DNA of 64,000 nucleotides. It comes from Styela clava (Eukaryota > Chordata > Ascidiacea > Stolidobranchia > Styelidae). Positions 11,401 to 22,599 of this stretch are shown piece after piece. Both the position numbers and the translations under genes were made by a program. The notes under the pieces are model-generated. The model was not told the DNA's origin. It saw nothing but the letters and a program-made list of their open reading frames with translations, and did not search any database. The stretch covers positions 13,871,426 through 13,935,425 of the forward strand of contig NC_135263.1 of the NCBI RefSeq assembly GCF_964204865.1, in the 5' to 3' direction. How positions within the stretch are numbered: position 1 is the first letter of the stretch; each line of letters begins with the position of its first letter.

Positions 11401-14161
11401 GGGGATGACCATAGCCATAACCAGCTAATCTGAAAATAGAATATGTATATCCAGATCGGGTAATGTTCATTTAGTGAAGAACAGAATAAATTCTTGGAAG
11501 CAAGAATTTGAATCTTCAAATATAATCAATTTAGAATTGATTCAAAAATTCAATACATTTTTAGACATCCCTGCGTTCATTAATAAACTTTTGTATATAC
11601 CGTATAATATGCTCGTTTTACCGCCCGATCTTGATTAAGGGCCCGTTTGAATAGCCGCCTGTGTGAACAGAACATGAAAATAAATAAGGGCAGGTGCTTG
11701 AATACCCGCCTGATGTAAAAGCTGATTTTTCAGTGGTAAAGAACAATAGGAAATAAGAAACGCTTTTGAATTTTAAGCGCTGGTAGATAACACTCACGCC
11801 TTAGGCGTCCAAAAGTCACAATTTTTGTTATTCTCGTTTAAATCATACTTGAGAACTAGAAATGACAATATATTTGGTGTATAATTTACTTTAAAAATAA
11901 CAGCCGCCTGTGCTTGAATAAGGGCCGGTTTGAATAAGGGCCCAGTTAGTGAGTTTGGTTAAAAAAATATGGGCCCAGGCTACAAAACGAGCAAATACGG
12001 TACCTTCAACTATGAAGTATTTTTGTGATTGAGCAAATACGAATATCAGTAATATTCTACTTTTTGTGAAATGTTTTCCAATGTGGAACAGAGCTATATA
12101 ACCTTGGCTGATTTCATTGTTCAGAGACTCTTCAGTTAAATAGTATCTTGTTTTATTGAGGTATGAAATTAAAACCATAATTATTCATTTGATAGATTTA
12201 CGACTTCAATTCACTCGAGTCAACTTCAGATTACGATGGTGGGTTCACTAAAGACTCGCAATCAGTGAAAGATTTCTGGTCAGTTGTTCACGAAATGTCT
12301 GAAGAAGACAAAAAGAAATTGCTCCAGTTCACAACCGGTACAGATCGTGCACCAGTCGGTGGTCTTTCACAGCTCAAATTGGTAAGCTCATTTGCTCTCT
12401 GCTATCTTTCTCTTGAAATAACTATTTTGTGAACAACAGATTAAAAATAGAAAAGCATATTGAATAGTGTGAATGATGTACTTTGTAGGGATGGGCCGTG
12501 ATTCGGATCCAGACTCGGATTCGAGTCGAATCCAGGCATTTTTTGGACTCTGATTAGATTTCGAGTCCACGTCATTATTACAGAGTCTATAATCAATTCT
12601 GTTTTTACTAATTTACGTCTATATTTGTACTTTTGCCTATATAAACCTCACTACATACCTTAACTAGTTAAAATCCATGGTTAGATCGGTAACAATATCC
12701 CTCGTGTGTATTATAAACACTCCTAATAAAAATACGACGACAGATCCAGATAATATACCGCAAGTTAAAAATTATTGGTCGCTTATAACAATGATGCTGC
12801 GCCTGTCGCCTTCAAACTATCTATCCGTTTTGGTATACATGTGGTACACAATAAAATATGTGTTAGTGCAATACATTTGAGCTTTTGATTCGCGTAAAAA
12901 TGAAACATGCTCTGGATCAACCCAATGGAAAATCTCATCAATACTTCTTTTAAATCGAGTTTATTACGTGCAATCCTTTCTCTAAATAGGGAGCAATGGA
13001 AAGCATGGAGAATTTTAGAACGTTTACATGAACTACTAAATTGCAAGCAGATGTACCTCATTGTATTGACGACGAGTGGCATTTCTCTGCCATTTGCGCA
13101 CGTGACATAGTAAATTTACGCCTAGAAATTTTTGGAATTATGGGAAAGCATTGTAGTCAAAAGCTTTTTATTTTTAATATTGACATATAAGATTTTCTGA
13201 ATAGCCCCCAGAATTGACGCAAGATTGTGGGCTGGAAATCCATTTCACGGCCAAGACGCACATTGACGTTTACGGATGTTTACATTTGTATAATGGCCTC
13301 CAAAAATGAGGAAATATATATTTTTAAAATGATTCAACAGCTATCTGCGAAACCATTAGGCAAAAAATAGGAGCTACGACGGATGTCAAAAACGTGTTTT
13401 TCTGCTTTTCCATTGTGGCATCACGGACTTGGGAGGATTCGATTCGAGTCTTTGACCTATTACTCGGATTCGTCGAATCTCTGTAATGTCGGACTCGTCC
13501 CATCTCTAGTACTTTGTGATTGAAATCATTGATTTATCCTAGTCAATGGTATAACTGCATTGCTGGTGAAATATGGCAGCAAATAAAAAGTCGCAATCTT
13601 TTATTTATGTAGAATTTGAGCAGATTTTACTCCGTATTGAATGGCTGATTTGAGTCTCAGAATCATCACATATTGGTTTGTATTTCAGGTCATAGAAAAG
13701 ACAGTATGTTTAATACAGTTACCCTAGTATTAGATTTAGACCCGTTTCTACCAGGGCCAAACAGACCAAGTGGTTTACTCTTTGCTTCAGACATTTAAGC
13801 TGAAATTACCATATTCACTGCATACTCATAGAACCGTGAAAAAACATTTTTATAGAACCAATGCATGGATAACTTTTTCTCCAGGCAAGATCCTTAAAAA
13901 AAATTCTATTAACCTAAGCTCTTTTTCTTATTTTTTTATGGGTCAATTACTAATTATTAAAACCTATTTGCATTAAAAAAATAACACAAAGCCTTCTATT
14001 ATTTGCAGGTTATTGCTCGTAATGGTCCAGATTCTGATCGATTGCCGACAGCTCACACTTGTTTCAATGTTATCTTACTCCCTGATTACAAAAATAGAGA
14101 TAAACTGAAAGAACGACTTCATAAGGCCATAACTTATGCCAAAGGATTTGGAATGCTATAA
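2476..14161 (+). CDS. UBE3A: UBE3A, HECT-type E3 ubiquitin ligase (E6AP), 15 exons
   Basis: E3 ubiquitin ligase that takes ubiquitin from an E2 onto a HECT cysteine and passes it to substrates, in nucleus and cytosol. Exons: 2476-2495, 2650-2908, 3941-4187, 4657-4831, 5416-6124, 6399-6612, 7071-7210, 7623-7759, 8142-8250, 8521-8665, 9376-9581, 10293-10457, 10822-10977, 12196-12381, 14009-14161. All junctions are GT-AG and the phases join to 1,006 residues (human isoforms are about 850-875). The N-terminal AZUL zinc finger has C66, C71, C76 and C105, the same 5-5-29 spacing as human. The HECT domain runs from about residue 660 and includes [19 protein letters not shown]. The catalytic cysteine is C974 in AHTCFN, 32 residues from the C-terminal residue as in human E6AP. 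The protein ends KGFGML. Extra length lies in Ser- and acid-rich linkers in exons 3-5. The first exon is inferred from an ATG whose phase fits exon 2; ATG 2738 is an alternative start. Confidence 0.95.
3045..3785 (-). repeat. tRNA-derived SINE, minus strand, split by an hAT insertion
   Basis: Read on the minus strand, the head (about 3680-3785) is tRNA-like: an A-box-like segment, then a T-arm with stem CACAG/CTGTG around loop GTTTGAATC at about 3690-3712. The body and tail contain the shared motifs of this window's SINE family, such as TGGTAACTAGTCGAGATGTC and a tail near ATCCTATCTTA. The copy is interrupted at 3135-3583 by an hAT element. The whole unit lies in UBE3A intron 2. Confidence 0.7.
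3135..3583. mobile_element. Non-autonomous hAT element, 449 bp, TSD GGATAGAT
   Basis: The element starts CAGAGATGTCCAGCC and ends GGTTGGACGTGCCTG, imperfect terminal inverted repeats. It is flanked by exact 8-bp direct repeats GGATAGAT at 3127-3134 and 3584-3591, the target duplication length of hAT transposons. It is too short for a transposase; a 72-codon minus-strand frame (3248-3466) inside has no recognised domain. It is inserted into the SINE around it, so the SINE is older. Confidence 0.85.
8302..8490 (+). repeat. SINE copy in UBE3A intron 9
   Basis: It contains the SINE family core (AGAGGCCGTGGTTCGCCATA, then TTTCCTCTCCCCCAGGATAA and tail AAATCCTATTC). Extra sequence beyond the tail runs to about 8490, just before the exon 10 acceptor. 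It lacks a clear tRNA head, so it is a 5'-truncated copy or tail fragment. Confidence 0.6.
11598..12003. mobile_element. Non-autonomous DNA transposon in UBE3A intron 13
   Basis: The left end reads TACCGTATAATATGCTCGTT and the right end, reverse-complemented, GGTACCGTATTTGCTCGTTT. These are inverted repeats of about 25 bases with a small gap. Inside, the motif AAGGGCCCGTTTGAATA and relatives recur near both ends. The element is about 400 bp and carries no supported coding region. The exact boundary and the target duplication are uncertain, so the superfamily is not assigned. Confidence 0.5.
12486..13508. mobile_element. hAT element with Ac-like termini, 1,023 bp, TSD GTACTTTG
   Basis: Exact 8-bp direct repeats GTACTTTG lie at 12478-12485 and 13509-13516. 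The element begins TAGGGATGGGCC and ends GTCCCATCTCTA; TAGRGATG termini are typical of Ac-like hAT transposons. Subterminal copies of GACTCGGATTCGAGTC-like sequence occur at both ends and may be transposase binding sites. No frame inside is recognisable as a transposase. It lies in UBE3A intron 14. Confidence 0.85.
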
Positions 14162-15839
14162 CATGAATCATAATATTACTAGTGAGAGATTGCTGAATAC
14201 TCTAGTTATTATTATCTTTATGCACTTTTAATGGTATCCTATCCAATTTTTCATGCAAGAGTGAGTTCCCAGTAAAAAAATTTGATTGGCATTTGCGCAG
14301 GTTGAAATTAATGCTTCTTATATTTTATTCAAATTGCTCTTGATTTGTGAACTATAACTGGGATTGACTTATTTTCCCGGAATGCATTTGGGAGCATATT
14401 AACAAGTTCCATTAGAAATCTGTAACCTAATATATCGAAGCTTTAATCGATTTTGGGTTTGAATATAACTTTGGACATATTGATTAATATTTCTGTTTTC
14501 ATTAAACTTTCTTGGAGTTGCAACTGTAAGGTCTGTTCGGTCAGGATGATAGTTGACAGCATAGTTATGTGTCCGACATAGTTTTTTTTTTATCGAAAAA
14601 ACAAGACGGATAAACCAGTGATTACCCAGATTTTTCAAGTAATTGCATGATCGGGATCTGAACAACTGCGTTTTCAGTAAGTTCGTTTCTTTCTGGTATT
14701 TAATCCTGCTTATGCATATCAGATCACATAGTTTGTTGGCTGTATCGGCCAGTGTTAGATGGGAAACTTGGTACTGCAGACACTATAATGGGGGCACACT
14801 CAGGCCTAGTGGCGAAAGATGCCATTGATCCTAGTTTGAACAAACAAATGGAAGAAGAAAGTAGGTTTGCTTGCTACGTACCAGTAAAACTTTTGGGACG
14901 GCAGCAATAATATTACAGGTCCCTCATTCATGGTGATCCTGCCTCTTTGTTTTAACCTCGTGTGGGCTATTCCAAGTGACACTACAGGACAATTCCAGAA
15001 ATTTTTCATGTTGTTAGATGCAATATATTTTTACATTTTCAGCTACATGTTTTGTTTCATTGTCCAATCAGTTGCTTTACTGAATATGGAAAAAATTGCA
15101 CAAAAGTTACACCCAAGACATACTTAGTGGATATAAAAAATATAGTAAAATATAGCGTGACACTACAGGACGGTAAATCCACCATGCATTAACAGTACAT
15201 TGTGTTGTGCTGTAAATATTTGCAATGGTACAGCAGGAGCCCATAATATTGTCTGGTGCAGTAGCTGAAGAACCCTTCTATGTGTTACTCAATTCACCCA
15301 ATGTAACACTGTAAATCCATGCCAATAATGTGCATATTGTATGTGACAGGACATTTTTCCACTTCGGAACAGCGGCCTCTATCATCTCTCAAAATTCTGG
15401 TAATAAATCGTTAAATGGGTGAAGAAATGTCCTTGAACTTAAATTCAGTGAGTCCATTTCATATGAAATAATTGTATCACACAATCAAACACTTTGTGTT
15501 GCAAATCATCACAAAATATGTCAATTATACCAAAATTTCTACATTTCAGGCCATTTTTTAAAAACCATCAAAAACCTGGGTGAAATTTTAACTTTTTCGG
15601 TGAAAGGAATGCAGTCCAATAAAATTCCAATGTCTTTTGATATAAAAAATACAAAAAAATTACTTTCACTACACTTTCAAAAAAATTGATGGAATTCAAC
15701 TTTTGCTTGAAATGGCCCGTGTATATACTTGTTCAATGAAGACTGCAATAAATATTCTCATGGGTTCAAAACTTGGGCTAATAAGATACCAATGCATACA
15801 AAGTGGCAGATACGGATTATTGTTCAATTTTCAGTGATT
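14162..15839. other. UBE3A 3' flank and intergenic DNA
   Basis: No gene is recognised. The first few hundred bases should be UBE3A 3' UTR; no AATAAA appears soon after the stop. A dispersed repeat occupies about 14975-15320. AT-rich sequence follows, up to the downstream edge of the aldo-keto reductase duplication. Confidence 0.5.
14975..15320 (+). repeat. Dispersed repeat, second copy at 44163-44405
   Basis: This stretch matches 44163-44405 on the same strand. Shared blocks include GGACAATTCCAGAAAT, GCACAAAAGTTACAC, AGTGGATATAAA, TCCACCATGCATTAACA and ATGGTACAGCAGGAGCCCAT, in the same order with small indels. No open frame is conserved between the copies, so it is an interspersed repeat of unknown type. 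Confidence 0.7.
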
Positions 15840-15888
15840 TAAAATATTTCTATCAAGATACAGATTATGACAGAATCAATAACAACAG

Positions 15889-16848
15889 TCAATATTCCAC
15901 ACCTTCCTTGAATGGAAAATACTTTGACTCTGTCACTGAAAGAAATTCAACAAATCTTTGGTCTTGATTCAAACTCATTATGAACTCCATATCAGTTTCA
16001 TCAATTTCAAAATCAAAAATGTCAAAATTTTCTTCAATTCTTTTTAAATTGGATGATTTAGGAATGACCAAAATGTCCCTCTGAATAATCCATCGAAGAA
16101 TGATTTGCGCTGGAGTTTTTCCATATTTCTCAGCAAGTTTTTTGATATTTTCGTCCCCCAATACAATATGAATTTTCTTTGCACCTCCTAGAGATCTATA
16201 CGCAGAAATAGTAACCCCGTTTTCTTCAGAGTATTTTCTCAATTTTTCTTGATTCAGCAAGTGATGACATTCAACTTGATTTGTAACAGGCTTGATCTTA
16301 CAAGAATTGAGAATATTTTGGGTTTGTTCCTTATTAAAATTGGACAAACCAATACACCGTGCAAGACCAAGTCTTACACACTCTTCCATACCACGCCAAG
16401 TTTCGACCGGATCAATATCATCTTGGATCTCTTTTCCATCTTCCTCTATTTGACTGTCCAAACATACCTCTCCTTCAACTAGTGGTTTTGTAGACCAAGG
16501 TGCGTGAATCAAATACAGATCTATACAGCTAAGGTTCAAATTTTCTAAAGTTTTTCGTAACGCTGGAACCACCATATTTTCTTTATGGTTTGCGCTGGAT
16601 AATTTACTAACAACGAAAATGTCTTCTCTTTTCACCATACCCTCTTTTACTTTATCATTTATGGCTTGTCCAACTTCTTTTTCATTTTTATAAACAAAAG
16701 CAGTATCAATATGTCTGTATCCAATATCTATCGCGGCTTTCACACTATTGTAACATTCTTCACCTTTAATCAAATATGTTCCAAACCCAATAATTGGGCA
16801 TTTTACACCGTTGTTAAAATTCACATACGGCAAAAGGCGTTTAGCCAT
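15889..16848 (-). CDS. Aldo-keto reductase family 1, copy 1, intronless
   Basis: NADPH-dependent carbonyl/aldehyde reductase of the AKR superfamily, cytosolic. The 319-residue protein is full length for AKR1. The catalytic tetrad is complete: D48 (GYRHIDTA), Y53, K82 (VVSKL) and H115 (LYLIHAPW). The fold motifs GLSNFN (about 167-172) and the cofactor-binding IPKSSN with following R270 and N274 are present. The start is the ATG of MAKRLLPYV; an in-frame stop lies just upstream. There are no introns, unlike typical animal AKR1 genes, suggesting an ancestral retrocopy or intron loss before duplication. A tandem paralogue lies at 22600-23559, with about 40 differences in 319 residues. Substrate cannot be read from the sequence. 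Confidence 0.93.
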   Translation of the reverse strand: MAKRLLPYVNFNNGVKCPIIGFGTYLIKGEECYNSVKAAIDIGYRHIDTAFVYKNEKEVGQAINDKVKEGMVKREDIFVVSKLSSANHKENMVVPALRKTLENLNLSCIDLYLIHAPWSTKPLVEGEVCLDSQIEEDGKEIQDDIDPVETWRGMEECVRLGLARCIGLSNFNKEQTQNILNSCKIKPVTNQVECHHLLNQEKLRKYSEENGVTISAYRSLGGAKKIHIVLGDENIKKLAEKYGKTPAQIILRWIIQRDILVIPKSSNLKRIEENFDIFDFEIDETDMEFIMSLNQDQRFVEFLSVTESKYFPFKEGVEY

Positions 16849-19800
16849 ACTTTCACAGTATTACAGTAATGTTCAACTGAAGTACAATATATTGGAAGTA
16901 ATACTATAACCTGATAAAGCAGGATTGTGGAATATGACTCTGAATACAGGAATATAGTTGGTTTAGAAAGCTGCAAAACCACCAGACCATATGTAAAAAG
17001 GATCAAGACCTGAAGGTTGTTTTCAGCCTATTCCAGTTGCTTCAATGTGTAAGCAATGTAGTGAATCTGGCTTATATATTTTTTGCTTCTTGTACTGTTG
17101 TAAGACAGAGACCTTTCAAGCCTCAAGTCTGAACCATGGGTAGGATCATTGAATTAAATTTTCAGATTTTAAACTGTTGTAAAACTATTCAATTTTTTTC
17201 CAAAACAGTATAAAAAATGGGTAATTTAGGTGGAACGTGTAGCCTATTTCTATGCGTTTTAACTCCCAATTTCCTATTAGGTTTTGCCAGTTTTTCCCGT
17301 TTTACTGTTTGTTCATCGTTATGTTTGTAAATGACAGTTACCTATGTCTGTATGTGCGTAGTCTTCCCATCACAAAATGTAATAAATACAGGAAATACTA
17401 GTAGACATACTGACACGGTAATTTGAATTTAGTTAGAATGTGGATCATCAAAGTTCATGTGCACAGGCATAGCCTATACCGTACCTGTATGCATAAGGGG
17501 CCGATTAACAGATTAGGAGATCGACTTTCCAAAAAATTTTGTCATATTCTCATTTTCTGACTTCCTTAAATAAGCTAGTCACTCGTTTTCAATGATATTT
17601 CATTCTTCAACCATTAACCTACAACGCGTCTAAAACAAGCACTTTTCCACGAAAACCCTCAGAAAGGGGACACGTGTGTTTGTTTATGTTGTCCAAAATG
17701 ACTATAAACCAAGTGGAGACACCGAGTGCAATGATGCATATCGGACGCCATTTTGTGTCCAAAAAATCGGGGGAACGCGACAGCGTCGGTTTGTTTTAGC
17801 TTCGCCAGAGGTCTCGTTCGTCAATTTGTTTAAGATTTTTTACTGTTTTGCATTTTATCGGGGTAATTTCATCATTTTTCTTTTGCTATTTGCCTCGTGG
17901 AATCATACTGGTATCGTGCGGTTTCATGAAAGTTGCGATAATTATCTTATCATCCCGTGTGAGTTATGCAACTTTGAAACCTCATATCCCACGAACTTTA
18001 TATTAGATGCAGATAAGTTTTATATTGTTTGAAAGACAATCTAGGAGACTAATTATAATTATGATATGGAGATAAAATGTTGCGATTATCATACAAAAAT
18101 CTGCAAAATTGAAAATCGTGGAATTTTTTTGAAAAGCTTTTGAATTAAATAACAAAAACTTCGATTTGTTCTTGTTTTAACCTAATATGACATCGACAGA
18201 TTTGCAGAGGTTAAAGATAGCTTTCGACATTAGATAGAATTTATCGTGCACCAGTAAAATTGTATAAGCTATTTCATTCAATGTTCTCCAATTCTTGACA
18301 TGTCCACTGCGCAAACTTGAGTAAAACAACAACGTTACCTAATTACTTCGTTAGGCAATTACGTCGCAACGTAGCAACGTTCTGTATGAAAAAAACATAT
18401 CGCTTTCCTTCGCAAGTGTGAAACGTCATTAACTATTTGAACTGGTATTATGATACCTGTTCACACCATGCCGAAAGTTTAAAGCCTGCGTTTTACATTA
18501 ATCATTCCAGAAGCTGATGAAATTAATTTTCTCGGAAAAATGTTTCTTAATTTAACGAGCTGTTGCAACAGTTGGTCCAAAAATTATAGAATGTAAACGA
18601 TCTCATGGCTAGCACATTGTGCGGCCTAATGAATTTCATCGAAGCATGTATATTATAAGGTACAAAATTTAAAAACCAGCCGCCGCGACTGGTGTTGCAT
18701 CTCTTATCAACTTATTATTGGCAGGATATTTCGATTCTTTGCGTCGAAAAGTGTAAAATATTTACTAGGTGATCTAGCGACGCCATCGTGTCTTTTACGT
18801 TCTCGTTGATAAAACTTAATTGTAATTTTATCGATATCCAACAGTGAAAAATTAGCCTTTCGGGGGAACCCTATAAAGACACGGGGTTTAAATTGTTTGT
18901 TTGTTTGTTTCTATGGAAAGTGTCAATCCCGATGAATGCCCACAATCGTTACTAACTCTTTTCAGGTCTTACACACCTGATAAATATTTGAAAATTGATA
19001 GTTTTACCCAATATTTATGCCTAATGCATGCATGCATATTCAAAAAAGCAATCGTATTTTTGCGCGAATTATAAACTATATTTCGCGCAAATATTAATGC
19101 CTTTCTTAATATATGTTCGCCTGTTACTTTTCTGACAGATAAAGTTGCTTGAAATATAATTTCCCATCTTGCCACAATATCGCTTTTAAAATTTTGAAAC
19201 GTTCTCTCAATTTAAGGTTAAATATTCACGCAAAAGAGGAGACAAATAAAATTATTGAAAACGGTATGCTAGTAGACCTGCGGCAAGAGCTCAAGTAAAA
19301 TAGATAATATATTATTTTATACACTCCAGATTATTATATGTTCTTGTAAACTTGATATACGCCGTTATCCTCCATTCCATGCATGTAGTATATTTTTTGG
19401 ATATTATTTTGGCAATGTACACCTTGTTGAAAATTTGCGATACGCATATTTTAATATAATGACATGTACCGCAAAATAAGTGCAAGTTTCTGTAGTATAA
19501 GTTGTATTGTAGTTCTGTCAGTTTGTTAAAATAGGTTCTGTGCAAGTAGCGATAATTACACCAGGAATTTTATAATAATTTAATAATAAAATGTGTATCT
19601 TTTTGTTTAATATTTTGGTCTTATCGGGTTGTTGATTTATCGAGTGAAGTTGGATGACTTTAACCTTAACTTCGTATATGCTGACCATACCGCCGAGCCG
19701 AATTATCTGAGAAACATCTGCGGATAATTAAATTTTCAGAAGAATGTTCATTCGTTTTGCCGCTGCGAACGTTTGGTCCGAAATATTGAGCATCGTTTTT

Positions 19801-19944
19801 TTTTTAATCAGCTGTTTAACGATCGCAGGTTTAAATCACTTAGTTAGGATCATACAGCGATAGAACTCTGGACACAAAATGGCTGGTGTGACGTCACACG
19901 AGCGCTTATAACGTTACCAATGGTTGTCCTCACTTGGTTTATAG

Positions 19945-21508
19945 CAGGGGTGGCCAACCTATGGCGCATGCGCCAAACGTGGCGCATTGCATGATTAGAG
20001 GTGGCGCATTGCATCTTTAACCCTTTTCATGCCAAAATTGTTAATTGCACTTGGCTTCTCCACGCCAAGCCGTTTTTTTGCGATTCACATGGTGACTTTT
20101 GATTGTACCTAAAATCTATTCTCCTTACTCCACGTCGCCCACTTACGGCTTGTTCGAATTAGAAACAACAGGCGATTATCGACGTTAGCTTTTGGACGGA
20201 CTTTAGGATATTCATTCTAGACTTTTAGAAAAATTAGTAAAATTTACTATTTTTTCCCTACTGAAGTAAAAAGTTCAGAACTTCTGGAAAAAAAGAAAAT
20301 CGTCATTTATCAGCTTGAAACATGGATTTTCCATTGCCCAGACTTCCCAAATATCTCCCAATAACCATTGAACAACCAGTTGAATTGCCTAAGCCTAAAA
20401 AATTTCTTATAAATCAACCCACAACATGCTGAAAATTTATTGTGAGGTGCGCTGGCTTTCTAGGGGACAGGTGCTGAATAGATTTTGGAAGCTAAAAAAT
20501 ACTTCTTGAAGAGAAAAACGAGCTACCTGAGGAAAGAGCACTTTTATGTGATAAAAACTGGCTATTTGATTTGGCATTTTTAGTTAATGCTACTAGCCAT
20601 CTCAATGATCTAAATTTGAGACTGCAAGGCAAAAGCAAAATATTTCCAAGCTTAGTAAATGACATTATCGCATTCAAGATGAAGTTGAAACTTTTCGTTT
20701 CCCAGTTGGAAAAAGAGGATTTGCCCAAATTCCTCACATAAAAGAACACCGTGAATGTGCTGCTGGTAATGGCAATTTGGCAATATACACAGAAAAAATC
20801 AAGTTATTGCAAGAGTCATTTGAAAGTCGTTTTCATGATATTTCAAAAGAAGAAGACTCTATACTTGCTTTTATGAACCCATTTGCACTTAGTGAACTAA
20901 CCATAATGAAGATGCCAAGCAATATACAATTGGAACTAATTGACTTGAAAACTCATCCATCATTGAAAATTCAATTTGATGAGCTTTCTTCAGTCCCAAG
21001 TGCATCTGACATGATCAAGTTCTGGCAATCGTTACCCCGTGAAAATTTTCCAGAACTGAGAAAATTTGCCCAGGGTTTTATATGTCGTTTCGGAACGACA
21101 TATAGATGTGAACAAACATTTTCTGCCATGAAACTAATTAAAAGCAAAGCGAGGTCAAGACTTGCATGTTTAAATTTGAAGAATGCACTGCTCCTCTCAG
21201 TAACAAACTTAACTCCAAGAATAAAAAAAACTGGCGAAAGTAAAACAGCAGCAAAAGTCTCATAAAGGCGGTACTTAAATAAAATTGATCAGTTTTATTT
21301 ATTATACTTCCTTGCTTAATTTCTATTCATGTGAAGTTGTAAATTGTAAAAACTACATATACGTGTGTATATATGTGTGTGTATTATAAATATATATAAT
21401 TTCAACAAGAAGCGGACATTAGGCGTGGGAATACAAGAGATTTACGGCGCATCTGAAACATTATGTTTAAAACGTGGCGCATGGTATGTGAAAGGTTGGC
21501 CACCCCTG
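19945..21508 (+). mobile_element. hAT element, 1,564 bp, TSD GTTTATAG
   Basis: The termini are CAGGGGTGGCCAACC and GGTTGGCCACCCCTG, a perfect 15-bp inverted repeat, with a second shared subterminal motif GTGGCGCAT. Exact 8-bp target duplications GTTTATAG lie at 19937-19944 and 21509-21516. The element carries the C-terminal half of a transposase on the plus strand. It is inserted at the right end of the larger inverted-repeat element. Confidence 0.93.
20431..21265 (+). pseudogene. Broken hAT transposase (ZBED5/FAM200-like), C-terminal part
   Basis: The visible protein begins near LKIYCEVRWLSRGQ (20431), typical of ZBED5/GTF2I-repeat-like hAT transposases. It shifts frame near 20505 and again near 20735, then stays open at 20777-21265 to the stop. 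The last part carries the hAT dimerisation motif, with CEQTFSAMKLIKSKARSRL at the expected position. The BED finger and the N-terminal half of the catalytic core are missing, so the element cannot encode an active transposase. Confidence 0.8.
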
Positions 21509-22599
21509 GTTTATAGTCACTTTGATGTTGTCCAAATAGTCACTTTGATGCTGTCATTGATGCTGTCGGCTTCCAAGGGTTCTTGCATGCCACCTGCTGG
21601 TTTGTTTTATCGCTAGAAATAGATGTTTTCTGACTGTGGCGCGATGAATAACTTTAACACTATTTAAGATCCGACAAATCCTGTCTGAATAATTGGAACC
21701 TCTAAGAGAGAATAGCAAGCCTTCTTATTGGAGTCAAGATTCTTAAGGCTGACCTAACAACGGTTACTGAGCAATTCCGAGTGAAGAAATGAAATTGCAC
21801 GAAGACAACAATATTAACAAGAAGGATGATACGACTATGAACATTATCAAAACATGACTGAACAAAGGTACAGTAGTCCAGACAAGTTGTCCAGTTTGAA
21901 ATTAGAAATATATATATATATATATAAGCTACGATGAAAAACCGCATCAAAATAAATTAAGCTGATGATAGAAAACAACGAACGATGTTCATAAGAGTCA
22001 CGACGCTTTTACGTATTGTTACAGGAAAGAACACAAAAATTGACAAGCAAGACTGTCGAATGAAGTTTAAAATTATTAGACATCAGTTTTTTTTGTTTTT
22101 TTTATTGTTACATACAGATATCCGTTTGTATGACTCGATGTTAGACTCTTTTATGGGTGACGCTGCTCGATGACCATTTACTGGTTTACCGCGTCTACCC
22201 TCATACTGATGCAAATTATATCAATTAGATAAACTTTGTTAACACTGAAAGACTTTTACAAGATGACACGCTTTAAACACGACTAAATCATAACTATTTT
22301 TATACCAAACAAAGCCATATTTTTTTCCTTTTCAAAAACCCAAATGTGGCATAATAAACTCTTAGCAACAAGCAAATTTATAAAGCGCTATTTTATACCT
22401 ATACCCCACGAAAGATATTCAAAAACTTATCCAAGCAATCATGATTCACGACAATGAAGCAGACAAAGCAAAGAGGCAGACTTGAATATTTGTTTATATT
22501 TAGTGGTTAAAAGATTTATAATATCAAACAAATCTTCTATCAAGATACATAAGTGTGGGAAATATAGATTGTGATAGAATCAGTGCTTAGTAACAACAG

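Larger units (their letters stand above)
17693..21530. mobile_element. Inverted-repeat element in AKR unit 1, hosting an hAT
   Basis: Near 17701 the sequence reads CTATAAACCAAGTG, followed about 40 bases later by CATTTTGTGTCC. The reverse complement of 19862-19944 contains the same two motifs in the same order. So the roughly 2.3-kb segment 17.70-19.94 kb has inverted ends, and the right end is separated from its flank by the hAT at 19945-21508. The whole block is absent from the paralogous unit 2. No coding region is supported inside; the 118-codon frame at 17676-18032 starts in the flank and looks random. Superfamily is unknown. Confidence 0.5.
15840..22450. repeat. Tandem duplication unit 1 (AKR copy 1), interrupted by a large insert
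   Basis: The AKR gene and its 5' flank (16849-17690, then about 21530-22450) align in order with unit 2 (about 22500-25990). Matching blocks include CCTTTCAAGCCTCAAGTC (near 17116 and 23786), TTTCTATGCGTTT, CCATTAACCTACAACGCGTC and its counterpart near 24105, GAACGATGTT, and CCAAATGTGGC (near 22342 and 25855). About 3.8 kb between 17700 and 21530 has no match in unit 2 and is inserted DNA. Confidence 0.8.

Noticed and set aside
17676-18032. 118-codon frame, plus strand
   Set aside because: Starts in the duplicated AKR flank and runs into the inverted repeat of an inserted element, so it cannot be an ancient gene; no domain.
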